Shown here: positions 1 to 13,494 of the stretch, piece after piece | How the letters are laid out: every line of letters starts with the position of its first letter | How positions within the stretch are numbered: the first letter of the stretch is position 1 | Assembly (NCBI RefSeq): GCF_945859705.1 | Contig: NC_079138.1 | Location: 558,001 to 622,000 of the forward strand | Direction of reading: 5' to 3' | Length of the DNA: 64,000 bases | Source: Episyrphus balteatus | Lineage: Eukaryota; Arthropoda; Insecta; Diptera; Syrphidae | Notes under the pieces: model-generated | Databases searched by the model: none | The model's input: the letters and a program-made list of their open reading frames with translations, nothing else | What the model was told of the DNA's origin: nothing | Position numbers and translations under genes: made by a program

Positions 1-357
1 TAAACAATTCAATTTTGAAAATGAAACTTAAATTTTGGCGAAAAAACTCAAAAATGTGTTTTTCTTTAATTTAAGTGCAATGACTATTTTAGCTTATTTG
101 TTTCAAAGATACTACTAATTTACAATAAAAAACTAAATTTCAAGTAAATCCATTAAGCAGTTTTGAAGGAATCGATTTTTGAAAATAAAAATTCATATTT
201 TTTTAATAAAAAAAAATTTCGTTGTATGAAAACTTTTTTCAATTTTGCACTATTATTTACGTTAATGGTTTTGTTTTGTAGATAATTTCCATATCAACAT
301 CATATCAAAATTTAAAGAAATTTCATCGAGCAGATTTTAAACAATTTAATTTTGAAA

Positions 358-694
358 ATGAAACTTAAATTTTGGCGAAAAAACTCAAAAATGTGTTTTT
401 CTTTAATTTAAGTGCAATGACTATTTTAGCTTATTTGTTTCAAAGATACTACTAATTTACAATAAAAAACTAAATTTCAAGTAAATCCATTAAGCAGTTT
501 TGAAGGAATCGATTTTTGAAAATAAAAATTCATATTTTTTTAATAAAAAAAAATTTCGTTGTATGAAAACTTTTTTCAATTTTGCACTATTATTTACTTT
601 AATGGTTTTGTTTTGTAGATAATTTCCATATCAACATCATATCAAAATTTAAAGAAATTTCATCGAGCAGATTTTAAACAATTTAATTTTGAAA
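358..694. repeat. Reference satellite monomer (337 bp)
   Basis: One complete unit chosen as representative, starting at the ATG of atgaaactta. I counted 69 G or C bases in 337 (20.5%) and four CpG sites (in ggcga, atcgat, ttcgtt and atcgag). A single ATCGAT (ClaI) site per unit is conserved in nearly all copies, so a ClaI digest should give a 337-bp ladder; the copy near 29150 has lost it. Two TTTAAA sites lie 25 bp apart. Runs of A and T of 5-9 bases are frequent, as expected for intrinsically bent satellite DNA. All three forward frames contain several stops per unit, and 337 mod 3 = 1, so no array-long ORF is possible. I do not recognise it as a named satellite family. Confidence 0.95.
472..644. 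repeat. Satellite sub-repeat A (173 bp)
   Basis: First half of a putative ancestral dimer, running from aaatttcaag to the base before the matching aaatttaaag. Its first 66 bases (472-537) align ungapped with 645-710 at 48 of 66 positions, including the shared blocks AGCAG and TTTTGAAAAT. The rest aligns only with gaps: tgca/ctatt, agata and aattt(c/a)ca are recognisable in both halves. Its length is close to one nucleosome repeat. The half is present in every full monomer and is almost free of high-frequency polymorphism. The subunit boundary is arbitrary because the array is circularly permutable. Confidence 0.7.
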
Positions 695-808
695 ATGAAA
701 CTTAAATTTTGGCGAAAAAACTCAAAAATGTGTTTTTCTTTAATTTAAGTGCAATGACTATTTTAGCTTATTTGTTTCAAAGATACTACTAATTTACAAT
801 AAAAAACT
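645..808. repeat. Satellite sub-repeat B (164 bp)
   Basis: Second half of the putative ancestral dimer, spanning from aaatttaaag to the next aaatttcaag. Its first 66 bases match sub-repeat A at 73% without gaps, far above the roughly one third expected by chance at this base composition. The remainder (ggcgaaaaaactc... to ...acaataaaaaact) aligns with the end of A only with indels. The C/T/G polymorphism in caattt and the A/G polymorphism in gaaaatg lie in this half. The 173 + 164 bp split explains why the modern monomer is about twice a nucleosomal length. Confidence 0.7.
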
Positions 809-3800
809 AAATTTCAAGTAAATCCATTAAGCAGTTTTGAAGGAATCGATTTTTGAAAATAAAAATTCATATTTTTTTAATAAAAAAAAATTTCGTTGTA
901 TAAAAACTTTTTTCAATTTTGCACTATTATTTACTTTAATGGTTTTGTTTTGTAGATAATTTCCATATCAACATCATATCAAAATTTAAAGAAATTTCAT
1001 CGAGCAGATTTTAAACAATTTAATTTTGAAAATGAAACTTAAATTTTGGCGAAAAAACTCAAAAATGTGTTTTTCTTTAATTTAAGTGCAATGACTATTT
1101 TAGCTTATTTGTTTCAAAGATACTACTAATTTACAATAAAAAACTAAATTTCAAGTAAATCCATTAAGCAGTTTTGAAGGAATCGATTTTTGAAAATAAA
1201 AATTCATATTTTTTTAATAAAAAAAAATTTCGTTGTATGAAAACTTTTTTCAATTTTGCACTATTATTTACTTTAATGGTTTTGTTTTGTAGATAATTTC
1301 CATATTAACATCATATCAAAATTTAAAGAAATTTCATCGAGCAGATTTTAAACAATTCAATTTTGAAAATGAAACTTAAATTTTGGCGAAAAAACTCAAA
1401 AATGTGTTTTTCTTTAATTTAAGTGCAATGACTATTTTAGCTTATTTGTTTCAAAGATACTACTAATTTACAATAAAAAACTAAATTTTAAGTAAATCCA
1501 TTAAGCAGTTTTGAAGGAATCGATTTTTGAAAATAAAAATTCATATTTTTTTAATAAAAAAAAATTTCGTTGTATGAAAACTTTTTTCAATTTTGCACTA
1601 TTATTTACTTTAATGGTTTTATTTGGTAGATAATTTCCATATCAACATCATATCAAAATTTAAAGAAATTTCATCGAGCAGATTTTAAACAATTTAATTT
1701 TGAAAATGAAACTTAAATTTTGGCGAAAAAACTCAAAAATGTGTTTTTCTTTAATTTAAGTGCAATGACTATTTTAGCTTATTTGTTTCAAAGATACTAC
1801 TAATTTACAATAAAAAACTAAATTTCAAGTAAATCCATTAAGCAGTTTTGAAGGAATCGATTTTTGAAAATAAAAATTCATATTTTTTTAATAAAAAAAA
1901 ATTTCGTTGTATGAAAACTTTTTTCAATTTTGCACTATTATTTACTTTAATGGTTTTGTTTTGTAGATAATTTCCATATCAACATCATATCAAAATTTAA
2001 AGAAATTTCATCGAGCAGATTTTAAACAATTTAATTTTGAAAATGAAACTTAAATTTTGGCGAAAAAACTCAAAAATGTGTTTTTCTTTAATTTAAGTGC
2101 AATGACTATTTTAGCTTATTTGTTTCAAAGATACTACTAATTTACAATAAAAAACTAAATTTCAAGTAAATCCATTAAGCAGTTTTGAAGGAATCGATTT
2201 TTGAAAATAAAAATTCATATTTTTTTAATAAAAAAAAATTTCGTTGTATGAAAACTTTTTTCAATTTTGCACTATTATTTACTTTAATGGTTTTGTTTTG
2301 TAGATAATTTCCATATCAACATCATATCAAAATTTAAAGAAATTTCATCGAGCAGATTTTAAACAATTTAATTTTGAAAATGAAACTTAAATTTTGGCGA
2401 AAAAACTCAAAAATGTGTTTTTCTTTAATTTAAGTGCAATGACTATTTTAGCTTATTTGTTTCAAAGATACTACTAATTTACAATAAAAAACTAAATTTC
2501 AAGTAAATCCATTAAGCAGTTTTGAAGGAATCGATTTTTGAAAATAAAAATTCATATTTTTTTAATAAAAAAAAATTTCGTTGTATGAAAACTTTTTTCA
2601 ATTTTGCACTATTATTTACTTTAATGGTTTTGTTTTGTAGATAATTTCCATATCAACATCATATCAAAATTTAAAGAAATTTCATCGAGCAGATTTTAAA
2701 CAATTTAATTTTGAAAATGAAACTTAAATTTTGGCGAAAAAACTCAAAAATGTGTTTTTCTTTAATTTAAGTGCAATGACTATTTTAGCTTATTTGTTTC
2801 AAAGATACTACTAATTTACAATAAAAAACTAAATTTCAAGTAAATCCATTAAGCAGTTTTGAAGGAATCGATTTTTGAAAATAAAAATTCATATTTTTTT
2901 AATAAAAAAAAATTTCGTTGTATGAAAACTTTTTTCAATTTTGCACTATTATTTACTTTAATGGTTTTATTTGGTAGATAATTTCCATATCAACATCATA
3001 TCAAAATTTAAAGAAATTTCATCGAGCAGATTTTAAACAATTTAATTTTGAAAATGAAACTTAAATTTTGGCGAAAAAACTCAAAAATGTGTTTTTCTTT
3101 AATTTAAGTGCAATGACTATTTTAGCTTATTTGTTTCAAAGATACTACTAATTTACAATAAAAAACTAAATTTCAAGTAAATCCATTAAGCAGTTTTGAA
3201 GGAATCGATTTTTGAAAATAAAAATTCATATTTTTTTAATAAAAAAAAATTTCGTTGTATGAAAACTTTTTTCAATTTTGCACTATTATTTACTTTAATG
3301 GTTTTGTTTTGTAGATAATTTCCATATCAACATCATATCAAAATTTAAAGAAATTTCATCGAGCAGATTTTAAACAATTTAATTTTGAAAATGAAACTTA
3401 AATTTTGGCGAAAAAACTCAAAAATGTGTTTTTCTTTAATTTAAGTGCAATGACTATTTTAGCTTATTTGTTTCAAAGATACTACTAATTTACAATAAAA
3501 AACTAAATTTCAAGTAAATCCATTAAGCAGTTTTGAAGGAATCGATTTTTGAAAATAAAAATTCATATTTTTTTAATAAAAAAAAATTTCGTTGTATGAA
3601 AACTTTTTTCAATTTTGCACTATTATTTACTTTAATGGTTTTGTTTTGTAGATAATTTCCATATTAACATCATATCAAAATTTAAAGAAATTTCATCGAG
3701 CAGATTTTAAACAATTTAATTTTGAAAATGAAACTTAAATTTTGGCGAAAAAACTCAAAAATGTGTTTTTCTTTAATTTAAGTGCAATGACTATTTTAGC

Positions 3801-6800
3801 TTATTTGTTTCAAAGATACTACTAATTTACAATAAAAAACTAAATTTCAAGTAAATCCATTAAGCAGTTTTGAAGGAATCGATTTTTGAAAATAAAAATT
3901 CATATTTTTTTAATAAAAAAAAATTTCGTTGTATGAAAACTTTTTTCAATTTTGCACTATTATTTACTTTAATGGTTTTGTTTTGTAGATAATTTCCATA
4001 TCAACATCATATCAAAATTTAAAGAAATTTCATCGAGCAGATTTTAAACAATTTAATTTTGAAAATGAAACTTAAATTTTGGCGAAAAAACTCAAAAATG
4101 TGTTTTTCTTTAATTTAAGTGCAATGACTATTTTAGCTTATTTGTTTCAAAGATACTACTAATTTACAATAAAAAACTAAATTTCAAGTAAATCCATTAA
4201 GCAGTTTTGAAGGAATCGATTTTTGAAAATAAAAATTCATATTTTTTTAATAAAAAAAAATTTCGTTGTATGAAAACTTTTTTCAATTTTGCACTATTAT
4301 TTACTTTAATGGTTTTGTTTTGTAGATAATTTCCATATCAACATCATATCAAAATTTAAAGAAATTTCATCGAGCAGATTTTAAACAATTTAATTTTGAA
4401 AATGAAACTTAAATTTTGGCGAAAAAACTCAAAAATGTGTTTTTCTTTAATTTAAGTGCAATGACTATTTTAGCTTATTTGTTTCAAAGATACTACTAAT
4501 TTACAATAAAAAACTAAATTTCAAGTAAATCCATTAAGCAGTTTTGAAGGAATCGATTTTTGAAAATAAAAATTCATATTTTTTTAATAAAAAAAAATTT
4601 CGTTGTATGAAAACTTTTTTCAATTTTGCACTATTATTTACTTTAATGGTTTTGTTTTGTAGATAATTTCCATATCAACATCATATCAAAATTTAAAGAA
4701 ATTTCATCGAGCAGATTTTAAACAATTTAATTTTGAAAATGAAACTTAAATTTTGGCGAAAAAACTCAAAAATGTGTTTTTCTTTAATTTAAGTGCAATG
4801 ACTATTTTAGCTTATTTGTTTCAAAGATACTACTAATTTACAATAAAAAACTAAATTTCAAGTAAATCCATTAAGCAGTTTTGAAGGAATCGATTTTTGA
4901 AAATAAAAATTCATATTTTTTTAATAAAAAAAAATTTCGTTGTATGAAAACTTTTTTCAATTTTGCACTATTATTTACTTTAATGGTTTTGTTTTGTAGA
5001 TAATTTCCATATCAACATCATATCAAAATTTAAAGAAATTTCATCGAGCAGATTTTAAACAATTTAATTTTGAAAATGAAACTTAAATTTTGGCGAAAAA
5101 ACTCAAAAATGTGTTTTTCTTTAATTTAAGTGCAATGACTATTTTAGCTTATTTGTTTCAAAGATACTACTAATTTACAATAAAAAACTAAATTTCAAGT
5201 AAATCCATTAAGCAGTTTTGAAGGAATCGATTTTTGAAAATAAAAATTCATATTTTTTTAATAAAAAAAAATTTCGTTGTATGAAAACTTTTTTCAATTT
5301 TGCACTATTATTTACTTTAATGGTTTTATTTGGTAGATAATTTCCATATCAACATCATATCAAAATTTAAAGAAATTTCATCGAGCAGATTTTAAACAAT
5401 TTAATTTTGAAAATGAAACTTAAATTTTGGCGAAAAAAACTCAAAAATGTGTTTTTCTTTAATTTAAGTGCAATGACTATTTTAGCTTATTTGTTTCAAA
5501 GATACTACTAATTTACAATAAAAAACTAAATTTCAAGTAAATCCATTAAGCAGTTTTGAAGGAATCGATTTTTGAAAATAAAAATTCATATTTTTTTAAT
5601 AAAAAAAAATTTCGTTGTATGAAAACTTTTTTCAATTTTGCACTATTATTTACTTTAATGGTTTTGTTTTGTAGATAATTTCCATATCAACATCATATCA
5701 AAATTTAAAGAAATTTCATCGAGCAGATTTTAAACAATTTAATTTTGAAAATGAAACTTAAATTTTGGCGAAAAAACTCAAAAATGTGTTTTTCTTTAAT
5801 TTAAGTGCAATGACTATTTTAGCTTATTTGTTTCAAAGATACTACTAATTTACAATAAAAAACTAAATTTCAAGTAAATCCATTAAGCAGTTTTGAAGGA
5901 ATCGATTTTTGAAAATAAAAATTCATATTTTTTTAATAAAAAAAAATTTCGTTGTATGAAAACTTTTTTCAATTTTGCACTATTATTTACTTTAATGGTT
6001 TTGTTTTGTAGATAATTTCCATATCAACATCATATCAAAATTTAAAGAAATTTCATCGAGCAGATTTTAAACAATTTAATTTTGAAAATGAAACTTAAAT
6101 TTTGGCGAAAAAACTCAAAAATGTGTTTTTCTTTAATTTAAGTGCAATGACTATTTTAGCTTATTTGTTTCAAAGATACTACTAATTTACAATAAAAAAC
6201 TAAATTTCAAGTAAATCCATTAAGCAGTTTTGAAGGAATCGATTTTTGAAAATAAAAATTCATATTTTTTTAATAAAAAAAAATTTCGTTGTATGAAAAC
6301 TTTTTTCAATTTTGCACTATTATTTACTTTAATGGTTTTGTTTTGTAGATAATTTCCATATCAACATCATATCAAAATTTAAAGAAATTTCATCGAGCAG
6401 ATTTTAAACAATTCAATTTTGAAAATGAAACTTAAATTTTGGCGAAAAAACTCAAAAATGTGTTTTTCTTTAATTTAAGTGCAATGACTATTTTAGCTTA
6501 TTTGTTTCAAAGATACTACTAATTTACAATAAAAAACTAAATTTCAAGTAAATCCATTAAGCAGTTTTGAAGGAATCGATTTTTGAAAATAAAAATTCAT
6601 ATTTTTTTAATAAAAAAAAATTTCGTTGTATGAAAACTTTTTTCAATTTTGCACTATTATTTACTTTAATGGTTTTGTTTTGTAGATAATTTCCATATCA
6701 ACATCATATCAAAATTTAAAGAAATTTCATCGAGCAGATTTTAAACAATTTAATTTTGAAAATGAAACTTAAATTTTGGCGAAAAAACTCAAAAATGTGT

Positions 6801-7881
6801 TTTTCTTTAATTTATGTAAGTGCAATGACTATTTTAGCTTATTTGTTTCAAAGATACTACTAATTTACAATAAAAAACTAAATTTCAAGTAAATCCATTA
6901 AGCAGTTTTGAAGGAATCGATTTTTGAAAATAAAAATTCATATTTTTTTAATAAAAAAAAATTTCGTTGTATGAAAACTTTTTTCAATTTTGCACTATTA
7001 TTTACTTTAATGGTTTTGTTTTGTAGATAATTTCCATATCAACATCATATCAAAATTTAAAGAAATTTCATCGAGCAGATTTTAAACAATTTAATTTTGA
7101 AAATGAAACTTAAATTTTGGCGAAAAAACTCAAAAATGTGTTTTTCTTTAATTTAAGTGCAATGACTATTTTAGCTTATTTGTTTCAAAGATACTACTAA
7201 TTTACAATAAAAAACTAAATTTCAAGTAAATCCATTAAGCAGTTTTGAAGGAATCGATTTTTGAAAATAAAAATTCATATTTTTTTAATAAAAAAAAATT
7301 TCGTTGTATGAAAACTTTTTTCAATTTTGCACTATTATTTACTTTAATGGTTTTGTTTTGTAGATAATTTCCATATCAACATCATATCAAAATTTAAAGA
7401 AATTTCATCGAGCAGATTTTAAACAATTCAATTTTGAAAATGAAACTTAAATTTTGGCGAAAAAACTCAAAAATGTGTTTTTCTTTAATTTAAGTGCAAT
7501 GACTATTTTAGCTTATTTGTTTCAAAGATACTACTAATTTACAATAAAAAACTAAATTTCAAGTAAATCCATTAAGCAGTTTTGAAGGAATCGATTTTTG
7601 AAAATAAAAATTCATATTTTTTTAATAAAAAAAAATTTCGTTGTATGAAAACTTTTTTCAATTTTGCACTATTATTTACTTTAATGGTTTTGTTTTGTAG
7701 ATAATTTCCATATCAACATCATATCAAAATTTAAAGAAATTTCATCGAGCAGATTTTAAACAATTTAATTTTGAAAATGAAACTTAAATTTTGGCGAAAA
7801 AACTCAAAAATGTGTTTTTCTTTAATTTAAGTGCAATGACTATTTTAGCTTATTTGTTTCAAAGATACTACTAATTTACAA

Positions 7882-10514
7882 CAAAAAACTAAATTTCAAG
7901 TAAATCCATTAAGCAGTTTTGAAGGAATCGATTTTTGAAAATAAAAATTCATATTTTTTTAATAAAAAAAAATTTCGTTGTATGAAAACTTTTTTCAATT
8001 TTGCACTATTATTTACTTTAATGGTTTTATTTGGTAGATAATTTCCTTATCAACATCATATCAAAATTTAAAGAAATTTCATCGAGCAGATTTTAAACAA
8101 TTTAATTTTGAAAATGAAACTTAAATTTTGGCGAAAAAACTCAAAAATGTGTTTTTCTTTAATTTAAGTGCAATGACTATTTTAGCTTATTTGTTTCAAA
8201 GATACTACTAATTTACAATAAAAAACTAAATTTCAAGTAAATCCATTAAGCAGTTTTGAAGGAATCGATTTTTGAAAATAAAAATTCATATTTTTTTAAT
8301 AAAAAAAAATTTCGTTGTATGAAAACTTTTTTCAATTTTGCACTATTATTTACTTTAATGGTTTTGTTTTGTAGATAATTTCCATATCAACATCATATCA
8401 AAATTTAAAGAAATTTCATCGAGCAGATTTTAAACAATTTAATTTTGAAAATGAAACTTAAATTTTGGCGAAAAAACTCAAAAATGTGTTTTTCTTTAAT
8501 TTAAGTGCAATGACTATTTTAGCTTATTTGTTTCAAAGATACTACTAATTTACAACAAAAAACTAAATTTCAAGTAAATCCATTAAGCAGTTTTGAAGGA
8601 ATCGATTTTTGAAAATAAAAATTCATATTTTTTTAATAAAAAAAAATTTCGTTGTATGAAAACTTTTTTCAATTTTGCACTATTATTTACTTTAATGGTT
8701 TTATTTGGTAGATAATTTCCATATCAACATCATATCAAAATTTAAAGAAATTTCATCGAGCAGATTTTAAACAATTTAATTTTGAAAATGAAACTTAAAT
8801 TTTGGCGAAAAAACTCAAAAATGTGTTTTTCTTTAATTTAAGTGCAATGACTATTTTAGCTTATTTGTTTCAAAGATACTACTAATTTACAATAAAAAAC
8901 TAAATTTCAAGTAAATCCATTAAGCAGTTTTGAAGGAATCGATTTTTGAAAATAAAAATTCATATTTTTTTAATAAAAAAAAATTTCGTTGTATGAAAAC
9001 TTTTTTCAATTTTGCACTATTATTTACTTTAATGGTTTTGTTTTGTAGATAATTTCCATATCAACATCATATCAAAATTTAAAGAAATTTCATCGAGCAG
9101 ATTTTAAACAATTTAATTTTGAAAATGAAACTTAAATTTTGGCGAAAAAACTCAAAAATGTGTTTTTCTTTAATTTAAGTGCAATGACTATTTTAGCTTA
9201 TTTGTTTCAAAGATACTACTAATTTACAACAAAAAACTAAATTTCAAGTAAATCCATTAAGCAGTTTTGAAGGAATCGATTTTTGAAAATAAAAATTCAT
9301 ATTTTTTTAATAAAAAAAAATTTCGTTGTATGAAAACTTTTTTCAATTTTGCACTATTATTTACTTTAATGGTTTTATTTGGTAGATAATTTCCTTATCA
9401 ACATCATATCAAAATTTAAAGAAATTTCATCGAGCAGATTTTAAACAATTTAATTTTGAAAATGAAACTTAAATTTTGGCGAAAAAACTCAAAAATGTGT
9501 TTTTCTTTAATTTAAGTGCAATGACTATTTTAGCTTATTTGTTTCAAAGATACTACTAATTTACAATAAAAAACTAAATTTCAAGTAAATCCATTAAGCA
9601 GTTTTGAAGGAATCGATTTTTGAAAATAAAAATTCATATTTTTTTAATAAAAAAAAATTTCGTTGTATGAAAACTTTTTTCAATTTTGCACTATTATTTA
9701 CTTTAATGGTTTTGTTTTGTAGATAATTTCCATATCAACATCATATCAAAATTTAAAGAAATTTCATCGAGCAGATTTTAAACAATTTAATTTTGAAAAT
9801 GAAACTTAAATTTTGGCGAAAAAACTCAAAAATGTGTTTTTCTTTAATTTAAGTGCAATGACTATTTTAGCTTATTTGTTTCAAAGATACTACTAATTTA
9901 CAATAAAAAACTAAATTTCAAGTAAATCCATTAAGCAGTTTTGAAGGAATCGATTTTTGAAAATAAAAATTCATATTTTTTTAATAAAAAAAAATTTCGT
10001 TGTATGAAAACTTTTTTCAATTTTGCACTATTATTTACTTTAATGGTTTTGTTTTGTAGATAATTTCCATATCAACATCATATCAAAATTTAAAGAAATT
10101 TCATCGAGCAGATTTTAAACAATTTAATTTTGAAAATGAAACTTAAATTTTGGCGAAAAAACTCAAAAATGTGTTTTTCTTTAATTTAAGTGCAATGACT
10201 ATTTTAGCTTATTTGTTTCAAAGATACTACTAATTTACAACAAAAAACTAAATTTCAAGTAAATCCATTAAGCAGTTTTGAAGGAATCGATTTTTGAAAA
10301 TAAAAATTCATATTTTTTTAATAAAAAAAAATTTCGTTGTATGAAAACTTTTTTCAATTTTGCACTATTATTTACTTTAATGGTTTTATTTGGTAGATAA
10401 TTTCCATATCAACATCATATCAAAATTTAAAGAAATTTCATCGAGCAGATTTTAAACAATTTAATTTTGAAAATGAAACTTAAATTTTGGCGAAAAAACT
10501 CAAAAATGTGTTTT
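7882..10514. repeat. Two/four-monomer higher-order repeat, 7.9-10.5 kb
   Basis: A linked pair of variants, acaacaaaa (C at 7882, 8556, 9230, 10241) and tttatttggtag (A at 8029, 8703, 9377, 10388), recurs at spacings of 674, 674 and 1011 bp, that is 2, 2 and 3 monomers. A third change, ttccttatc, accompanies the first and third copies only, giving an outer period of four monomers (1348 bp). This is a local higher-order repeat formed by recent unequal exchange. The acaacaaaa variant is not seen elsewhere in the window. Confidence 0.88.
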
Positions 10515-12146
10515 TCTTTAATTTAAGTGCAATGACTATTTTAGCTTATTTGTTTCAAAGATACTACTAATTTACAATAAAAAACTAAATTTCAAGTAAA
10601 TCCATTAAGCAGTTTTGAAGGAATCGATTTTTGAAAATAAAAATTCATATTTTTTTAATAAAAAAAAATTTCGTTGTATGAAAACTTTTTTCAATTTTGC
10701 ACTATTATTTACTTTAATGGTTTTGTTTTGTAGATAATTTCCATATCAACATCATATCAAAATTTAAAGAAATTTCATCGAGCAGATTTTAAACAATTTA
10801 ATTTTGAAAATGAAACTTAAATTTTGGCGAAAAAACTCAAAAATGTGTTTTTCTTTAATTTAAGTGCAATGACTATTTTAGCTTATTTGTTTCAAAGATA
10901 CTACTAATTTACAATAAAAAACTAAATTTCAAGTAAATCCATTAAGCAGTTTTGAAGGAATCGATTTTTGAAAATAAAAATTCATATTTTTTTAATAAAA
11001 AAAAATTTCGTTGTATGAAAACTTTTTTCAATTTTGCACTATTATTTACTTTAATGGTTTTGTTTTGTAGATAATTTCCATATTAACATCATATCAAAAT
11101 TTAAAGAAATTTCATCGAGCAGATTTTAAACAATTCAATTTTGAAAATGAAACTTAAATTTTGGCGAAAAAACTCAAAAATGTGTTTTTCTTTAATTTAA
11201 GTGCAATGACTATTTTAGCTTATTTGTTTCAAAGATACTACTAATTTACAATAAAAAACTAAATTTCAAGTAAATCCATTAAGCAGTTTTGAAGGAATCG
11301 ATTTTTGAAAATAAAAATTCATATTTTTTTAATAAAAAAAAATTTCGTTGTATGAAAACTTTTTTCAATTTTGCACTATTATTTACTTTAATGGTTTTGT
11401 TTTGTAGATAATTTCCATATCAACATCATATCAAAATTTAAAGAAATTTCATCGAGCAGATTTTAAACAATTCAATTTTGAAAATGAAACTTAAATTTTG
11501 GCGAAAAAACTCAAAAATGTGTTTTTCTTTAATTTAAGTGCAATGACTATTTTAGCTTATTTGTTTCAAAGATACTACTAATTTACAATAAAAAACTAAA
11601 TTTCAAGTAAATCCATTAAGCAGTTTTGAAGGAATCGATTTTTGAAAATAAAAATTCATATTTTTTTAATAAAAAAAAATTTCGTTGTATGAAAACTTTT
11701 TTCAATTTTGCACTATTATTTACTTTAATGGTTTTGTTTTGTAGATAATTTCCATATCAACATCATATCAAAATTTAAAGAAATTTCATCGAGCAGATTT
11801 TAAACAATTTAATTTTGAAAATGAAACTTAAATTTTGGCGAAAAAACTCAAAAATGTGTTTTTCTTTAATTTAAGTGCAATGACTATTTTAGCTTATTTG
11901 TTTCAAAGATACTACTAATTTACAATAAAAAACTAAATTTCAAGTAAATCCATTAAGCAGTTTTGAAGGAATCGATTTTTGAAAATAAAAATTCATATTT
12001 TTTTAATAAAAAAAAATTTCGTTGTATGAAAACTTTTTTCAATTTTGCACTATTATTTACTTTAATGGTTTTGTTTTGTAGATAATTTCCATATTAACAT
12101 CATATCAAAATTTAAAGAAATTTCATCGAGCAGATTTTAAACAATT

Positions 12147-13494
12147 CAATTTTGAAAATGAAACTTAAATTTTGGCGAAAAAACTCAAAAATGTGTTTTT
12201 CTTTAATTTAAGTGCAATGACTATTTTAGCTTATTTGTTTCAAAGATACTACTAATTTACAATAAAAAACTAAATTTCAAGTAAATCCATTAAGCAGTTT
12301 TGAAGGAATCGATTTTTGAAAATAAAAATTCATATTTTTTTAATAAAAAAAAATTTCGTTGTATGAAAACTTTTTTCAATTTTGCACTATTATTTACTTT
12401 AATGGTTTTATTTGGTAGATAATTTCCATATCAACATCATATCAAAATTTAAAGAAATTTCATCGAGCAGATTTTAAACAATTTAATTTTGAAAATGAAA
12501 CTTAAATTTTGGCGAAAAAACTCAAAAATGTGTTTTTCTTTAATTTAAGTGCAATGACTATTTTAGCTTATTTGTTTCAAAGATACTACTAATTTACAAT
12601 AAAAAACTAAATTTCAAGTAAATCCATTAAGCAGTTTTGAAGGAATCGATTTTTGAAAATAAAAATTCATATTTTTTTAATAAAAAAAAATTTCGTTGTA
12701 TGAAAACTTTTTTCAATTTTGCACTATTATTTACTTTAATGGTTTTGTTTTGTAGATAATTTCCATATTAACATCATATCAAAATTTAAAGAAATTTCAT
12801 TGAGCAGATTTTAAACAATTCAATTTTGAAAATGAAACTTAAATTTTGGCGAAAAAACTCAAAAATGTGTTTTTCTTTAATTTAAGTGCAATGACTATTT
12901 TAGCTTATTTGTTTCAAAGATACTACTAATTTACAATAAAAAACTAAATTTCAAGTAAATCCATTAAGCAGTTTTGAAGGAATCGATTTTTGAAAATAAA
13001 AATTCATATTTTTTTAATAAAAAAAAATTTCGTTGTATGAAAACTTTTTTCAATTTTGCACTATTATTTACTTTAATGGTTTTATTTGGTAGATAATTTC
13101 CATATCAACATCATATCAAAATTTAAAGAAATTTCATCGAGCAGATTTTAAACAATTTAATTTTGAAAATGAAACTTAAATTTTGGCGAAAAAACTCAAA
13201 AATGTGTTTTTCTTTAATTTAAGTGCAATGACTATTTTAGCTTATTTGTTTCAAAGATACTACTAATTTACAATAAAAAACTAAATTTCAAGTAAATCCA
13301 TTAAGCAGTTTTGAAGGAATCGATTTTTGAAAATAAAAATTCATATTTTTTTAATAAAAAAAAATTTCGTTGTATGAAAACTTTTTTCAATTTTGCACTA
13401 TTATTTACTTTAATGGTTTTGTTTTGTAGATAATTTCCATATTAACATCATATCAAAATTTAAAGAAATTTCATCGAGCAGATTTTAAACAATT
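12147..13494. repeat. Dimer higher-order repeat, 12.1-13.5 kb
   Basis: Monomers of type atattaac/caattc alternate with type tttatttggtag/atatcaac. caattc occurs at 12147, 12821 and 13495 (674 bp apart) and tttattt at 12410 and 13084 (674 bp). The second copy carries a private cattgagc change near 12801. The alternation stops after 13.5 kb. Confidence 0.82.

Noticed and set aside
378..399. Phased A-tracts (A6, A5, T5) as a designed bend
   Set aside because: Centres are about 8-8.5 bp apart, not the 10-10.5 bp needed for good phasing. Some curvature is likely, but a specific bend site is not supported by reading alone.
358..694. CENP-B-box-like motif: ttcgttgtatg matches the first half (TTCG, four bases, A, two bases)
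   Set aside because: The required CGGG at the end is AAAA here in every copy inspected. A half match in such A+T-rich DNA is expected by chance, so it is not called.
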